Assembly (NCBI GenBank): GCA_047967505.1 | Contig: CM106540.1 | Direction: 5' to 3' (one strand) | Origin: Dipteris shenzhenensis | Lineage: Eukaryota; Polypodiophyta; Polypodiopsida; Gleicheniales | DNA: 64,000 nt | Shown: piece by piece, positions 1 to 11,764 of the stretch | Numbering within the stretch: the first letter of the stretch is position 1 | How the letters are laid out: each line of letters begins with the position of its first letter | The notes under the pieces: model-generated | Told to the model about the DNA's origin: nothing | Databases searched by the model: none | What the model saw: the letters and a program-made list of their open reading frames with translations, nothing else | Made by a program: the position numbers and the translations under genes

Positions 1-714
1 TCAAAGTTGTGCCACATCACCCAAGTGCCTTCTAAGCACACAGCCTCTTGCTAAGCACAGTATGGAATTCAGCATGTGAATCCCTGTGCCACATCATCAA
101 AGGCCCTCTTCTTCACAAAACCTTCAACAAGCCATAACTTGCAATCCAGAAAGAATTTGGACACGCTTCAAAAGGGAAAAGTGATCGTCTTTTCGAGCTC
201 TATGCGTCTGTCAAGTCAGAATCATTGTATGCAATTAGACACTGCCAATATTGAAAGAAATCAATTGGTAAGACCTTTGCAACAAATGAAAAAGCAAAGC
301 ATGAATGCACATATCATTGTCATAAGCATGCCAAAGGCACAAGTGCATGAGATGACCATAGCACGAAGCATGGCATCCACACACAAAGCATCAAGGCACA
401 TGGAAGAGAAAAGCATCATGCATGAAGCTACGTCAAGCAAAGAAGCAAATGCCATCGTCATCAAGCCATGAGCCAAAAGGTGACATTAATGGAATGTATT
501 GAGAAACAAAAACCTTGCCAACCTTGCCTATGTTTTGTAAATCAAGCCTGACCACCTGAGAGTAGCTATGAAAGCACCCAGGGGAGGTATTGACATGTAA
601 AAACCACACTTGACCACCTTAAGTAGCAATGCATGCACTAAGGGGAGGTGATGGATTTGTAACTCACATCTGACCACCTTGCAGTAGCCAAAGGATTATG
701 GCACCAAGGGGAGG
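1..714 (+). other. Non-coding 3' internal region of an LTR retroelement
   Basis: No protein domain is recognisable; the longest open frame (76-471) has no family signature. The stretch ends in purine-rich modules directly before an LTR-like start at 715, so it is read as the 3' untranslated interior of an LTR element. Bases about 85-225 resemble 2385-2560, which shows that the sequence family occurs twice here. The assignment is an inference from position. Confidence 0.4.
550..714 (+). repeat. Three copies of a polypurine-tract module
   Basis: Three imperfect copies start at about 550, 612 and 672. Each has GACCACCT, then AGTAGC, then a variable spacer and AGGGGAGGT. The third runs straight into TGTTGAG at 715, as a PPT runs into a 3' LTR. 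A related copy lies at about 35987-36030. Confidence 0.6.
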
Positions 715-1040
715 TGTTGAGAGTTGTGGTGCCATGAGCACTTGTAGAGCAAAGGTATGAGTAAAGGGAAAGCTGCCACATGGCATGGAGGAGATATCCC
801 ACATGTGAGCAAGCAAATGGATGTAAGTACCCTCACCTATAAAAGGGAGGTTCATTTGAAGTAATATCAATCAAGCACTATGCACTATCTCAAGATTCTC
901 TTTATGAGTCCAAGCTAATCTATCTTGGAACCTAATTGACTTGAGGTACATGTCATGAGCACTCTCTTCATCATGTTTCCACACAGGTTCCATCCACCTT
1001 AGAGTGCTCCATAGATCCTGAGGCACACATGTTTTGTCAC
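715..1040 (+). repeat. LTR (start clear, end uncertain)
   Basis: It starts TGTTGAGAG immediately after a purine tract and has a TATA-like CTATAAAAGG at 837-846, about 120 bases in. No terminal CA with an adjacent primer-binding site was found, so the right border is approximate. It shares only the first bases with the LTR at 7315. Confidence 0.45.
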
Positions 1041-1185
1041 TCCCTTCTCCTCCTCCCTTCTCCTCCCTCTTCCTCCTCCTCCTCCCTCCTCCTCCTCCTC
1101 CTCCCTCCTCCTCCATTCTCCTCCTCCCTCCTCCTCCTCCTCCTCCTCCTCCTCCTCCTCCTCCTCCTCCCTCCTTTCTCTTCTT
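1040..1185. repeat. CCT/TCC microsatellite
   Basis: An almost uninterrupted run of CCT/TCC triplets with short CCCT interruptions. It creates long Leu/Pro or Glu/Arg frames on both strands, which are artefacts of composition. Confidence 0.95.
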
Positions 1186-2232
1186 TCCCCCATGCTCTTA
1201 CACCTTCTTCCTCTCCCACTCCTATTCTCCCCCTAAACTGGCTCCTTCAATGGCCTACACTCCAACAACTACTTGCCCAGGCGACCTCTTCAACAGCTTC
1301 AGCCAACAAACAGTCCATGCCCTGTTCTATAACTCCAGTAAAGGCTCCAACCGACGAACTCCTGAGTAGCCCACGACCTCCTTCTTTAGCCACCCACAGC
1401 CATCGACCAGTGCCCACAGTGCTTGGTACTCTGCTAATGGACCCTGCATCTTCAGCTCCAAATAGCTCTTCTTCAATAGCCGACAGCCGCCATTGCTCCA
1501 AGCTCTCCAACACAGACGACCTCCAACGAGCCCTCCATTACCTTTGAGCTCTCGCCAGAACTACAAAGACCGACAAATCTTTCAACCGTAGTTGGAACTT
1601 GGAAGCTGGGCAGTGTGCAAGATTCTTGATTGAGTTCATCGTTGGGCTTAGCTATTGAGTGAGTTCGTCTCAACGGTTGGATCCTCTAGGACGCCACACT
1701 CCAAACGTCTTGCAAGGCATGCAATGTGGCAACCCGCCAACTCTCCATCAACGAACGAGCTCCATGAAGCTCTAGACGATGGAATCTTGAAGATTTCATC
1801 AAAATCCTCAAGATTTCAATCGACATACCGTGTCTCGACACGTGGTAACTTGGCCACGCTTGGTTAAGTTAGGATAGGGTCTGCTCTCAAGAGATTAACA
1901 CGTGGCACCTTATCTTGCCACATCAACATCTGGCAACCCGCATGCCACATCATCAACCAACCACATCAACAGCCTCGTGAGGTTGCCACATCACATTATC
2001 TCATAGGCCATGTCAGAAGGTCCATGTGGACTACCACATCAGTAGTCCAATCACACATGCCACATCATCAGTGACACGCCACCTACCACATCACCCCTGC
2101 CAACTTAGCTGCCACATCAGCATAGCCATGTCATCTGTTGACATCATCATCTGTGCCACCTCATCAGTACCACGTGGCACTCTAACCCCCTTGCTGACAT
2201 CATCAGACCCTGGGGTTAGTCAACCAGACCAT
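1186..2232. other. No gene; clustered TGCCACATCA words
   Basis: No conserved domain was found in any frame. From about 1917 to 2200 the decamer TGCCACATCA and close variants recur irregularly. The same word occurs at 1-100 and 2380-2420, tying these stretches to one repeat family. Confidence 0.5.
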
Positions 2233-2316
2233 GGTTAGGTCAACATGACATTGGGTTAGGTTAGCATGACATTGGGTTAGGTCAACATGACATTGGGTTA
2301 GGTCAGCCAATGCTAC
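2233..2316. repeat. 21-bp tandem repeat, about four copies
   Basis: Units begin with GGTTAGG at 2233, 2254, 2275 and 2296 and continue with CAACATGACATTG; one unit has AGCATG instead. The period of 21 gives a repeating heptapeptide on the minus strand that has no meaning as a gene. Confidence 0.9.
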
Positions 2317-2384
2317 CTCAACTGTCCAGTCAGCACTGACCTCAACACAGGGCTCCACAGGCACACCTCTTGCTAGGCATAGTG

Positions 2385-2560
2385 CCACATCATCACTGCA
2401 TGTGACCCATAGTGACACATCATCATTGAGCACCATTGCACTCCTTTTGCCCCTCCACCTAGATCAAGTCACATCTCTTGATCCAGGAAGAATTTGAGGG
2501 CGCTCCAAAAAGGAAAGTCGCTTGATTTTTTACGCTCGTCACATCACGTGCACATTTTAG
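2385..2560 (+). repeat. Second copy of the 85-225 sequence family
   Basis: It shares the order CACATCATC, ATCCAG(A/G)AAGAATTTG, CGCT(T/C)CAAAA and a following GC-poor stretch with 85-225. The bases 2560-3209 that follow hold no recognisable gene or primer-binding site. Confidence 0.5.
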
Positions 2561-3209
2561 TGCAAGCATCACTCACTTTTGAGCCTCGCCCTGACAAATC
2601 CACTTCTTACATGCACATCAGTCTCTACATCGATGCATCTGACCTAGCACTTAAAAAGAACAAAAGAAAAGGAATTATTTGTTGCTCTTTCATCGATCTA
2701 CGGTTGGTATAAATCTAGATCAGAGTAGACCAGATCGCCATAGAGGGGACGCTTTGAATCTCCCCAAGTTTCCAATCTAAGTCCTGCCCGAAATTCTCGA
2801 CTAGTACCTACTCGGCGTGAGTCCATACGCTCACATACGGTTTCACATCATCACATTACCTAAAACCTGATGTTCATAAGTTCATTGAGCGGACTTCAGA
2901 GTGTCCAGAGGCATTGCCGATTATTCAGTGTTGAGCAGATAGCACATGATTTGATTTCACACACACATGCCATCATTGTAAAGCCTATTCGGCTATTTCA
3001 CGGCATTGTGCGCATCATTTCAGCCTTGTAAAGCCTCTTGGCTATTCTCGGCATCATTTGCCACAAGCCTTGTAATTCAAATCAAATTTTATATATTGCA
3101 GTTCTATCTTCACCGCCGCCGATAGTTCAAATTTCACTTGGCACAGTCAATGTTTTGTAGTTGATTCAGACAGTGATTTTTACGACACTTTGAGTATATT
3201 TCTTGCACC

Positions 3210-4150
3210 ATGTCTATGACTAGCAACCTCAATCTAGAGGCATCTGCTAAGCTAGACAACTCCAATTACGGCTCGTGGAAATACCGAATGGAGACCATTC
3301 TTGTACTTCAGGACAAATGGGAGTATGTCGATGGATCTACACCTAGACCATTGGATGATCCAGCCAGCGGTAGCTCTATCCCACCTATTGTCATAGCACC
3401 AGCAGCGGGATCTACAGCTACACAAATAGTTTCCACACCTGTAGCAGATCCTACCATTACCCGAGCTCAGGCTCAGGCAGAATGGGATAAGAAAGACAAG
3501 TATGCATATCATCTGATGAAGCTAAATGTGTAAGATGTCATGCTATGACAGCTCAACACAATCAAGACATCGAAAGAAGCATGGAATATGTTCGCAGCTC
3601 TCTATAAGTCCAAGAACACTTTTAGGTTCACACTGAGAAAACAAATCAGCCAGAGTTTTCGCAACAGCAAAACGAAACCGGTCATGCTTATAAAAGACTA
3701 CAACAATCAACTCGCAGCAGCAGGAGAGACTATGAACCCCACAGAAATGGTTTAAGTCATCCTGAATGGACTAGGAGAGGGATACAAGAATCTAGCCCAG
3801 AGCATTGCCATCCAATGGTAAATTTCGACACTGGAAGAACTTCAGTCAGGACTACTTGGTAAAGAACTCAGGACGCAAGCCATTCAAGCACGAAAAGGTC
3901 ATTCTAATGATCAGGCTTTCACAGCTTTAGACAGAAGCAGAGGCAGAGGTAGATCATTCCAACGAAGTGGTAATCATTAGCAACAAGAAGGTCATCATTA
4001 GCATCATCCTCAGCAACATCAGCATCATCAAAGAGAAAATCCTTCCAACCGAGGAAGATTTCAAGGACGAGGGAATGAATCCACCAACGTGTCAAACATC
4101 CAGTGCAGCTCTTGTCATAAGTTTGGACACTATGAAAGAGATTGTTGCAA
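3210..4150 (+). pseudogene. Copia-1 gag remnant
   Basis: The frame opens at the ATG at 3210 and reads as copia Gag, with a KLDNSNYGSWKYRM-type N-terminal motif typical of the UBN2/DUF4219 region. It is stopped at 3531 and reopens in another frame that reads KEAWNMFAALYKSKNTF and then NGLGEGYK, with two more in-frame stops. A CX2CX4HX4C zinc knuckle (CSSCHKFGHYERDC) lies at about 4108-4150. Gag would coat the RNA in virus-like particles; this copy cannot make it. Confidence 0.85.
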
Positions 4151-4369
4151 GAAGCAGTACGACCAAGGTGGTCAATCCAACAATAATCAAGGGAGTTTCC
4201 GTGGCAGAGGAAATGGTGGACATTCTAGTCACACTCATTTTGCAAATGAACATGGGAATATGTTCCTTGCAAACGAGGAAATGCAGCAAACTGATACAGT
4301 GTACCTAGACACTAATTTCAATCCAAAAGAGGATTTCAACTTATCAAGTCGACCAACGAATAGGATCCT

Positions 4370-7229
4370 TGGTATATCGACAATGGTGCATCATCTCACA
4401 TGACAAATCATCAAGAATGGTTCACAGAGATGAAACCATTAGAAGGTCAGAAAAATGTCATCTACATAGCAACAGATAATACACCGAATCCAATTCAAGG
4501 GATAGGTGTTATCCCTATGAACAATTTCACTGGTACAAAAGGATCGATGAAAGATGTGCTCTATGTTTTGAAGCTCAGCAAGAACCTTTTGTCAGTAGGT
4601 CAAATAATGGAACACAACTACCAAGTCATCTTCGACAGAGATGAATGCAGTATCAGAGATAAATCCAAAAGATGTCATAGTAGCAAAAGATGTCAAGGAA
4701 GGACACTTGTACAGAATGCTACAGTACCAGATAAGCATGCCATGTCACCTCAACCGCAACAAATGCCACTATCTGCAAAATGGCACAAGAGAAATGGTCA
4801 TGTTAATTTCAAGTACTTGTTAGATCTCAGGAATCAGAATATGGCAATTGGGATTCCGAAGCTACAATTTCTTGGAAAAGTTTGTGAAGCATGATGCTTC
4901 AGCAAACAAAAGCAAACCAATTTCGATAGAAGTACCTCTTGTGCACAAGGTATTCTTGATTTGATACATACAGATGTATGGGGTTATCCCAGACCCGTAG
5001 CATCAATGGTTCACTTTACTACTTGACTTTCATGGACGACTACAGCAGATATTGTTGGGTCTATTTTTTGAAAGATAAATCCTGAAGTCTTTTCCAGATT
5101 TCAAGAATTCAAAGCCATGGTAGAAAACCAGATAGGCAAAAAGATCAAATTCATGAGATCAGATAGAGGAGGTGAATACATGTCTTCAGCATTCATGAAT
5201 TTTTGCAGAAGTCACAGCATTCGAAGACAATTCACATGTGTAGATACTCCTCAACAGAATGCAAGAGCTGAAAGGAAGAATGAAACTTTAGCAGACAGTG
5301 CTAGAGCAATGCTTAGTGAGAAGCATCTTCCGAATCAATATTGGGTAGAAGCAATAGCCATGGCAAACTACTTGCTTAATCAACTTCCGATCGAACCGAT
5401 ACAGGGTATGACTCCTTATGAAGCATTCACTCGACACAAGCCACACATTGGGCATCTCCGCATATTTGATTAAATAGCATATGCCCACATATATGATGAT
5501 CATCGTAGGAAATTGGATGCGAAGTCACGCAAATGCATCATGGTTGGCTACAGTGAAGAAAGCAAAGCATACAAATTGTATGATCCCATCAATCGCAAGG
5601 TCATTATCTCCAGAGATGTAACCTTTGATGGAGGAATCAGAATGGAAAACCTCAAACACACAGGAGATAGAAGCATCGACTTCACATTCATCTACAGAAC
5701 AGGTTGATGAAGAAGAGCAAGAATTTCCAGCAACACCCCAAGCAGAGCCACAGCAACTCAGACAGTCTGCTAGGGAAAGCAAACCTCTAGCCAGATTGAC
5801 ATATGCTCAGAAGACAAAGCAATTCAAGTTGAAACTACCAACTATGCTCTTATGACTACCATCATGGCTATAAAAGAGCCAGTGTACTTCGAAGATGCAG
5901 TAGACAAGCCAGAATGGCAAACTGGTATGAATGAAGAAATGGATGCTTTGTATAAGAATAATACTTGGGAATTATGCAACCTTCCACTAGGAAAGAAGGC
6001 CACAGCAAACAAATGGGTATACAAAGTGAAGTACAATCCAAATGGAAGTATTCAAAGATACAAAGCCAGACTAGTTGCAAAAGGATTTGCACAGCAATAT
6101 GGTCAAGATTATGATGAGACTTATGCTCCAGTAGCAAAGATGGATTCCATACGATTCTTGATATCACTAGCGACACTCAACAGATAGAATGTGTACCATC
6201 TCGATGTTAAGAATGCATTTCTCAATGGTTACCTAGATGAGGAAGTCTACATGCAACAACCAGCCAGTTATGTTGAACTAGGAAAGGAGAATAAGGTTTG
6301 CCATCTCAAGAAAAGTCTCTACGGCTTAAAACAAGCACCTAGAAGTTGGTACAGCAGAATTGACAAGTATTTTGCTGATATGGGATACATGAAGTCCAAT
6401 GCAAATCTGGAGAGATTCGGATAGCACATTTATAAGTCAGCTCAAGTATGTTGACAGTCTTCTGAAGAAGTTTCATATGGCAGATTGCAAGATTGCAACC
6501 ACTCCCATGTAAACAGAAAATCTTACAGTCAATGGCAGGTACTACAGGCAGCTCATTGGATCTCTTATATATCTGACTATCACACAAGTAGATATTTGTT
6601 ATGTAGTAAGCTCACTAGCACAGTTTATGGCAAATCCAAAACAGTCTCCCTGGAATGCAGCCAAAAAAGTCTTGAGATACATTAGAGGTACAAGACAGTT
6701 TGGAATGGAATATAGAGGAAGTCATCCATGGTTGCATGGATACTGTGATAATGATGACTATGCCAGAGATCATGAGACCATGAGATCGACACAAGGATAT
6801 GCATTTTTCCTTGGTCAAGGTGCTATATCATGGTTGTCAAACAAACAACCAACTGTTTCTTTGTCTTTGACTGAAGCAGAATATAGAGCACTCACTACAG
6901 GTGCATGTGAGGCTATATGGCTCAAAAGACTATTGTCAGAAACAGATTACTTTGACAAGTCAAAGCCAACAACAATATACTGTGATAACCAATCGGCTCA
7001 AGCATTGGCCAAGAATCCAGTATATCACTCCAAGACAAAGCACATTAATGTCAGAGAGCACTTCATCAGAGAAAGAGTGTTACTTGGTGACATCACACTG
7101 CAGCATTGTGATAGCAAAGAGAATGTTGCGGACATCTTTACCAAACCACTCGGTAAAGAGCTTTTCAAGAAACACCGACTAGCTCTTGGTTTGACGTGGA
7201 GGAAGGACATTCCCATTAAAGGGGTGTGA
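4370..7229 (+). pseudogene. Copia-1 pol remnant (PR-INT-RT-RH)
   Basis: The order is copia-type. A protease site reads DNGA instead of the usual DSGA at about 4385. Integrase fragments include RSDRGGEY and the AERKNE region (about 5155-5280). RT runs from about 5880 with YKARLVAKGF, LDVKNAFLNG and SLYGLKQAPRSWY. RNase H runs from about 6627 to 7229 with GYCDNDDYA, SLTEAEYRA and ADIFTKPLG. Between about 6405 and 6440 the reading jumps from the palm to FISQLKYVDSLLKKFHM, so the YVDD segment is deleted. At least four stops or frameshifts occur elsewhere. The RNase H part is one open frame of 200 codons. Confidence 0.9.
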
Positions 7230-7314
7230 TGGAATGTAATGCTAAGTCCTTCGGTTTCCGAGAATCATCATCTTGAGGGAAGGCCTACTTCATGATGTTG
7301 ATCTTGAGGGAAGG

Positions 7315-7555
7315 TGTTGAGAGTTCACGCTTAACATCATGTGATCATGTGTGCATAGCACCATCATGTGATCATATGTGCATAGCACTAACCTTATATA
7401 GTGCTATAAAGGAAAGGGTTAGATGCCCTAACCCTAACCCTAAATGGGTTTGTATATATTCTACATTTTCAGCTAAGTCTAGTGTACAGTTAGTCATTTG
7501 TGGTGTGCTCTCTAGCTATGCCGTCTCTCCTCTCCACTCTTCTCCTCTCCACTCT
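7315..7555 (+). repeat. Copia-1 3' LTR (right border uncertain)
   Basis: It starts TGTTGAGAGTTCACG after a purine tract (TTGAGGGAAGG, present twice at about 7272 and 7302). TATA-like TTATATAGTGCTATAAAGG lies at about 7393-7411. LINE-derived sequence starts by about 7556, so the LTR ends near there or is cut by it. Confidence 0.65.
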
Positions 7556-8250
7556 TCATATTTTGTACAGGCGTATCGAAATAAGAGCAGCTGCAACACT
7601 AGCATTCAAAGAGTCCTTAGTGGTCCATTCACCTCTTGGAACAACCTGTACTTGTAGTTCTTTGACCCAATCCGAGGTAGGGCCATAGTCAATTCTGATG
7701 GCAAAGGTTTTAGCGCAACTGCATATTGACCCTGACACTTAGCAAAAGATAGCCATCAGGTTCATCACATTGTCCCTTTCCTCGATTGAAAACGAAACTA
7801 TGTCATCTGCAAATAGTTGCGTGCTTACCTAACCGCCCGATGGAAGCTGAACCCCTCGAATTTTTCCTTTAGCTATCACCATCTTGAGTGTAGAATTTAG
7901 GGGAACCATGCAAAGCACGAAGAGAAGAGGAGCCAGAGTATAACCTTGTCAAACTAACCTCTTAAGGTCATAAGTACCCACCACTCCACCATTCAAACAC
8001 AAAATTCCCAAACCATTACCAAACAGGGTAGAGACATCCCGACAAATTCCCCGCCAAACCCCAACTTAGTTAATACCACAAGGCTGAAGTCCCACCTCAC
8101 CTTGTTGTAAGCCTTATCGAGATAAAATGCGAAGAGGATGACTTTCTGATTGGAGTTGTAGGCATGATGTGCGAAATATTTAGGATATTGTCAAATATGT
8201 CTCGCCCCTTGACAAAGCCACACTGTTCATGATCAACCACCTCCGTGGAG
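7556..8250 (-). pseudogene. LINE reverse transcriptase fragment
   Basis: Read on the minus strand from 8250 downward, the frames give CGFVKGRDIFDNIL (RT fingers), then RQGYTLAPLLFVLCMVPL, then QLFADDIVSF, the F/YADD catalytic motif of non-LTR reverse transcriptases, and then a thumb-like tail. Several stops and frame changes occur, notably around the palm, so this is a dead fragment. It abuts the copia-1 LTR, so one insertion probably interrupted the other. Confidence 0.8.
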
Positions 8251-8399
8251 ATCTCTCCCTTCTCCCACGAGGTACCCTTCTTATCAATGCATTTCTTCTT
8301 TGGCTCTAGACAAAGTCAATTTGCCTCAACTCGCCTAGGTGTCATTGTTATCTCATAGAAAAAGGTTATACTCAGGCAAGGGAGGCCCAACTAAGAAGC

Positions 8400-8900
8400 A
8401 TGGCCATTGTAGTGGAAGAAAGAGCGGTACTTTGTTGCCCACATCGAGAAATACTCCACATGTCATCACGCCAACAATTCCTCCATCGTGTTTCTCAATA
8501 ATTTCAGCACACTAAGAAAGGTGACGTGTATGTGTTTGGCATGCTGTTGCTACTCCTCACATGAAAAAGGCCCTTGTTCGTGGGTGAATTAAGAGTCGTA
8601 AAGCATGTTAAGCTGGGCTAGATCTCTAGTGGGTGCAGGGTGCATTAATGGATTCAAATTTCGGTGGAAAGTATTTAAGTGCAGGGTGCATCGAAGATCT
8701 GATGGATTCAAATTTCGGTGGAAAGTATTTAAGTGCAGGGGCTACTCACATGGCAGCTGTTGCATTCGCCTGCCCTCATGAAGATGCAAGTGAGAGACCA
8801 GATATGAGCGAAGCAGTAGCTTTGCTGCAGAAGATGGAGGCAGGCGCAGAGACAGTCTTGGAAGCAGGGCTGTCGTCCGAAGAGAATTATCGATGGAGGC
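8400..8900 (+). pseudogene. Receptor-like kinase C-terminal pseudogene
   Basis: Around 8520-8600 the frame reads GDVYVFGMLLLLLT, then a stop, then KRPLFVG, which fits kinase subdomain IX (normally DVYSFG...L.TG.RP). From 8690 the frame continues with DSNFGGKYLSAG, then AVAFACPHEDASERPDMSEA, matching the C-terminal kinase helix pattern C....RP.M. The rest of the kinase domain is absent or unrecognisable. Two internal stops and a local duplication make this a pseudogene fragment. Confidence 0.65.
8633..8732 (+). repeat. Imperfect tandem duplication in the kinase pseudogene
   Basis: Units of 46 and 54 bp start with GTGCAGGG at 8633 and 8679, and the next GTGCAGGG is at 8733. Each contains ATGGATTCAAATTTCGG. 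The duplication repeats the DSNFGGKYLSAG peptide. Confidence 0.9.
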
Positions 8901-9289
8901 AGCAAGATTGTCTGCCAGAGTTGGGCCATCATCAATGGAGGTACCTACAAATTTCCCTCGCAATTCTACCGGCATTGCAAGAACTCGTAGTCATGCAAAT
9001 AAATTCCTCTCCTAGACGTTGTAGTCACACAAGTAATGCTACCCATTGATTTATCCATGTCGTCCACTTAGCTCTGGAAGAGATGCCGCTGCAGCGCTTG
9101 GTGCTTGCACTTGAACAGAATACCTAGTGCTAGGCTTGCTGGAGATGATGGCATCAGCGTTGGACAAAGAGGGACTAGAGCTCGGATGAGGTTCTGGATC
9201 TGGCTCTGGCTTGAGCGCATTTTGAGCAAAGAGAAATGGCAAAGTGAAGGTATGAGCATGGTAGCTTCACCAAGAAGCATGCTGCAAGG

Positions 9290-9535
9290 TTGGGAGAGAG
9301 AGAGAGAGATAGAGAGAGAGAGAGATTTATTAACGTCTCTACAGACCTCACGGGATATAAAACAAGATGAATGCTCATAGAGCATTCAAAAGGCCTGCCT
9401 CAAATGGGTAGCTTGAAAAGAGAGAGAGAGACAGAGAGAGACTACTTCAATGTGCATGAAGGAGAAGAGGAGGAGAGAGAGAGAGGGGGAAGGGGGGGGG
9501 GCTTGCCTTCAAATAGAAAGAGAGAGAAAGAGGGA
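9290..9535. repeat. GA-rich microsatellite cluster
   Basis: Interrupted GA runs lie at about 9295-9327, 9417-9441 and 9472-9532, with a G9 run near 9495. Frames through them are low-complexity and are not genes. No gene is seen from 9535 to 9990. Confidence 0.9.
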
Positions 9536-9993
9536 GGAATAGGTGGAGATAATCAATCATCAAAAACAAAAAACACACAAGTGGACCAATCAACAATTCA
9601 CAATAAAAACTTTAAAAAATTTTGAATTTCGCCCATCTCCAAAGCTGAAGCCTTCACCATACAGCAGGCCAAAAAAGACTGCCTACATCTAGAAAACCAC
9701 AAACGATGAGGGGAGTGCACAAAGCTTAGCTCCTCTAGAATTATTATAGGGAATAACTACATCCTAGTAATATCATAAGGTGGCCTTTATAACATCAATT
9801 TAAGACCTAGAGTCTTTGGGTTTAGATTTGAAATCCCTCATTAGTGCTTGCCCATGGCGATAAACTGCCCATTTTCTTGCTTTGCATGCTTCCTTTACTT
9901 TGTTGGAGCTAGGTCGATGTGAGCTCCTCAGATATCCAAATCCTTGTGCCCGTTTATATCATTCTCGTCCCATTCAACTTGCGATATTTCCTT

Positions 9994-10209
9994 CTAAAGG
10001 CATATGATTATATCTTCTATGTCTTTCTCTTCATTATCATAAAGGCATCTGTCTTTCAAACCCCCAACGTGTAAGATCATTCTGTTATTCACCCTAGATT
10101 CTTGCTCTTTCACTTCCTTATAAAGATCAACTTTGTTCACTTTTCTATTCACATTAGCAATCATCTCTTGCTTCATAGATTTCACTTGAGTGGTGACCAT
10201 GCCTTGCAC
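9994..10209 (-). pseudogene. Unrecognised ORF, possibly LINE ORF1-derived
   Basis: A 71-codon open frame rich in Lys, Glu and Val with a coiled-coil look, ending near DNEEKDIEDIIICL. The next codons continue with KEISQVEWDENDINGHKDLD and further stops, so the coding-like stretch extends to about 9900. No domain is recognised. LINE fragments nearby make a LINE ORF1 origin conceivable, but that is only a guess. Confidence 0.25.
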
Positions 10210-10432
10210 TTTAGAAACAAATTGCGATGTCGGTTAGAGATGCATTACATTTTTGTATTGCCTCGTGGATGACTTCTTGCTTTCCATTACCCTCCTTTCT
10301 AGAGTTGCAAGCCAAAGGTGAGCTCTCGAACTTCAAGCTCTAGGTACTAGATGCGCTCTTGTATATTTGAGATGGTCTTCAGTGGGTGATATCTCTTTGT
10401 GTTAGGAGTCGGGGCAAAAGCTGCAATAGTTG

Positions 10433-10588
10433 AGTAAGAGATCCTTCTAGTCAAGGTCAAAAATTGAGGTAGCAAATGACTTCTAGCTAGGCTCCATACT
10501 GGCCTGTAGAAGTAAGAGATCCTTCTAGTCGAGGTCGAAAATTGAGGTAGCAAATTACTTCTAGCTAGGCTCCATGCTGGCCTGTATA
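10433..10588. repeat. 78-bp tandem duplication
   Basis: Two copies begin with AGTAAGAGATCCTTCTAG at 10433 and 10511 and end in CTCCAT(A/G)CTGGCCTGTA. They differ at only a few bases. Confidence 0.9.
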
Positions 10589-11014
10589 AGACTGCCTACT
10601 CAACGCTAGTCCTAACCTCCAAATGGGTCAAGGATTTAGCTTAACCTACGGTCAATGGACTGAGTTGAAACTGAATTGAACTGAACTGGATTGCTGGGCT
10701 AAGCCGAACTAGACCAAATTGAAGTGAACTTTACTGAACTAAAGCAGAAATGGGATTGGCGGCCTATAGAGGAACCTTAGGACCTGAAACCTTGGAGGAG
10801 GCTTGGAGGTGAGTTGAAACGAACTGAACCTAGAGAGCTCAACAACAAGGGAAAAGAGACCCTCTTAATAATATCATAAAATGCTTTTGAGGCCCTTGTA
10901 GACCAAGAAACTGATGATTTAATTAATGATAACAAAGGAAGTCTGGAAGATCTAGAAATGCAAGCAGTCTAGTCTAAAGATTTTGAGGATGAAATAAATT
11001 AAAAGGATGCAATT

Positions 11015-11476
11015 GTGATTGATTCGCTAGATGTTGGGGACTCAAAAACAAAACTCCCACATCCAAATCAAGGGGAGAAAGACTTCGTAGTCCACTGGAA
11101 AACCTTGGCAACTATACAAAAGAAGAGAAGACTGTGTAAGATTGAGGTTGCACAACTAATCAGAAGCCTAGTACCCAAGGCAAAGGAGGGAAAAAACAAT
11201 ATGGTAAGTAAACCCATTTCTTACCTCACCGTAAATGTCAGTGGAACTGTTGATCCCTCAAGGGGACAAAAACTTTCCTTTGGGCTAGGAGCTAACTCTC
11301 TTTCCGTAACATTTTCTGCTCTTCAGGAACTAAAAGTTACTGATTCAACACTTATACAAAGATTTAGAATAGTGAATAGAAGAAGAGATTGGTTTTTCAC
11401 TAATCATGAAAGCAGCAAAGGAGGTACTGTACTAGGGATACTTTCTCATTACAATGAGGGACTTTTCAGATCATGA
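11015..11476 (+). pseudogene. LINE endonuclease-like fragment
   Basis: A 153-codon frame. Its second half reads FSALQELKVTDSTLIQRF, then RRRDWFFTNHESSKGGTVLG. This resembles the start of a LINE apurinic-type endonuclease (LQE.K, then a GG..LG segment). The first half has no recognised domain. The frame ends at 11476, and downstream frames contain stops. The assignment rests on motif order only. Confidence 0.4.
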
Positions 11477-11764
11477 AGTGATATAAAAGCTTGATGGATT
11501 GCTTTGCATTATTGTGTTAAACGTATTCAATTTACGATTTATCTCAGTTTATGCCCCTATTAGAGGTCAAATCAGGTTACAAAGTTGCAAAACAAGCGAT
11601 GGCAGCAAATAGATAGGCTATGAGACACGCTATGGCAAGATGACCTATGGCGGGCTGTGGTGGAGAGAGGGGCTATGACGTGGGCTATGGAAACGAGATG
11701 GAAAGAGGCGAGAGGGGGGGGGGGAATCTTTCTTTGTTGAGCAACGAAGTGGCCCTGCCTCCAT

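Larger units (their letters stand above)
3210..7314 (+). mobile_element. Ty1/copia element 1, internal region, decayed
   Basis: Gag, protease, integrase, reverse transcriptase and RNase H fragments occur in Ty1/copia order on one strand, followed by a purine tract and an LTR start at 7315. Many stops and frameshifts break it, and the RT segment that should carry YVDD is missing. No 5' LTR matching the 3' LTR is visible upstream, so the element is 5'-truncated or its 5' LTR has been lost. Confidence 0.85.

Noticed and set aside
76-471. 131-codon open frame at the window start
   Set aside because: Composition follows a repeat family with TGCCACATCA words; no domain and no conserved start.
1029-1219. 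Several 60-170 codon frames on both strands
   Set aside because: They are translations of the CCT microsatellite and have no domain.
7425-7446. CCCTAACCCTAACCCTAAA, telomere-like
   Set aside because: Only three units, not the plant TTTAGGG period throughout, and inside the copia-1 LTR; not an interstitial telomere.
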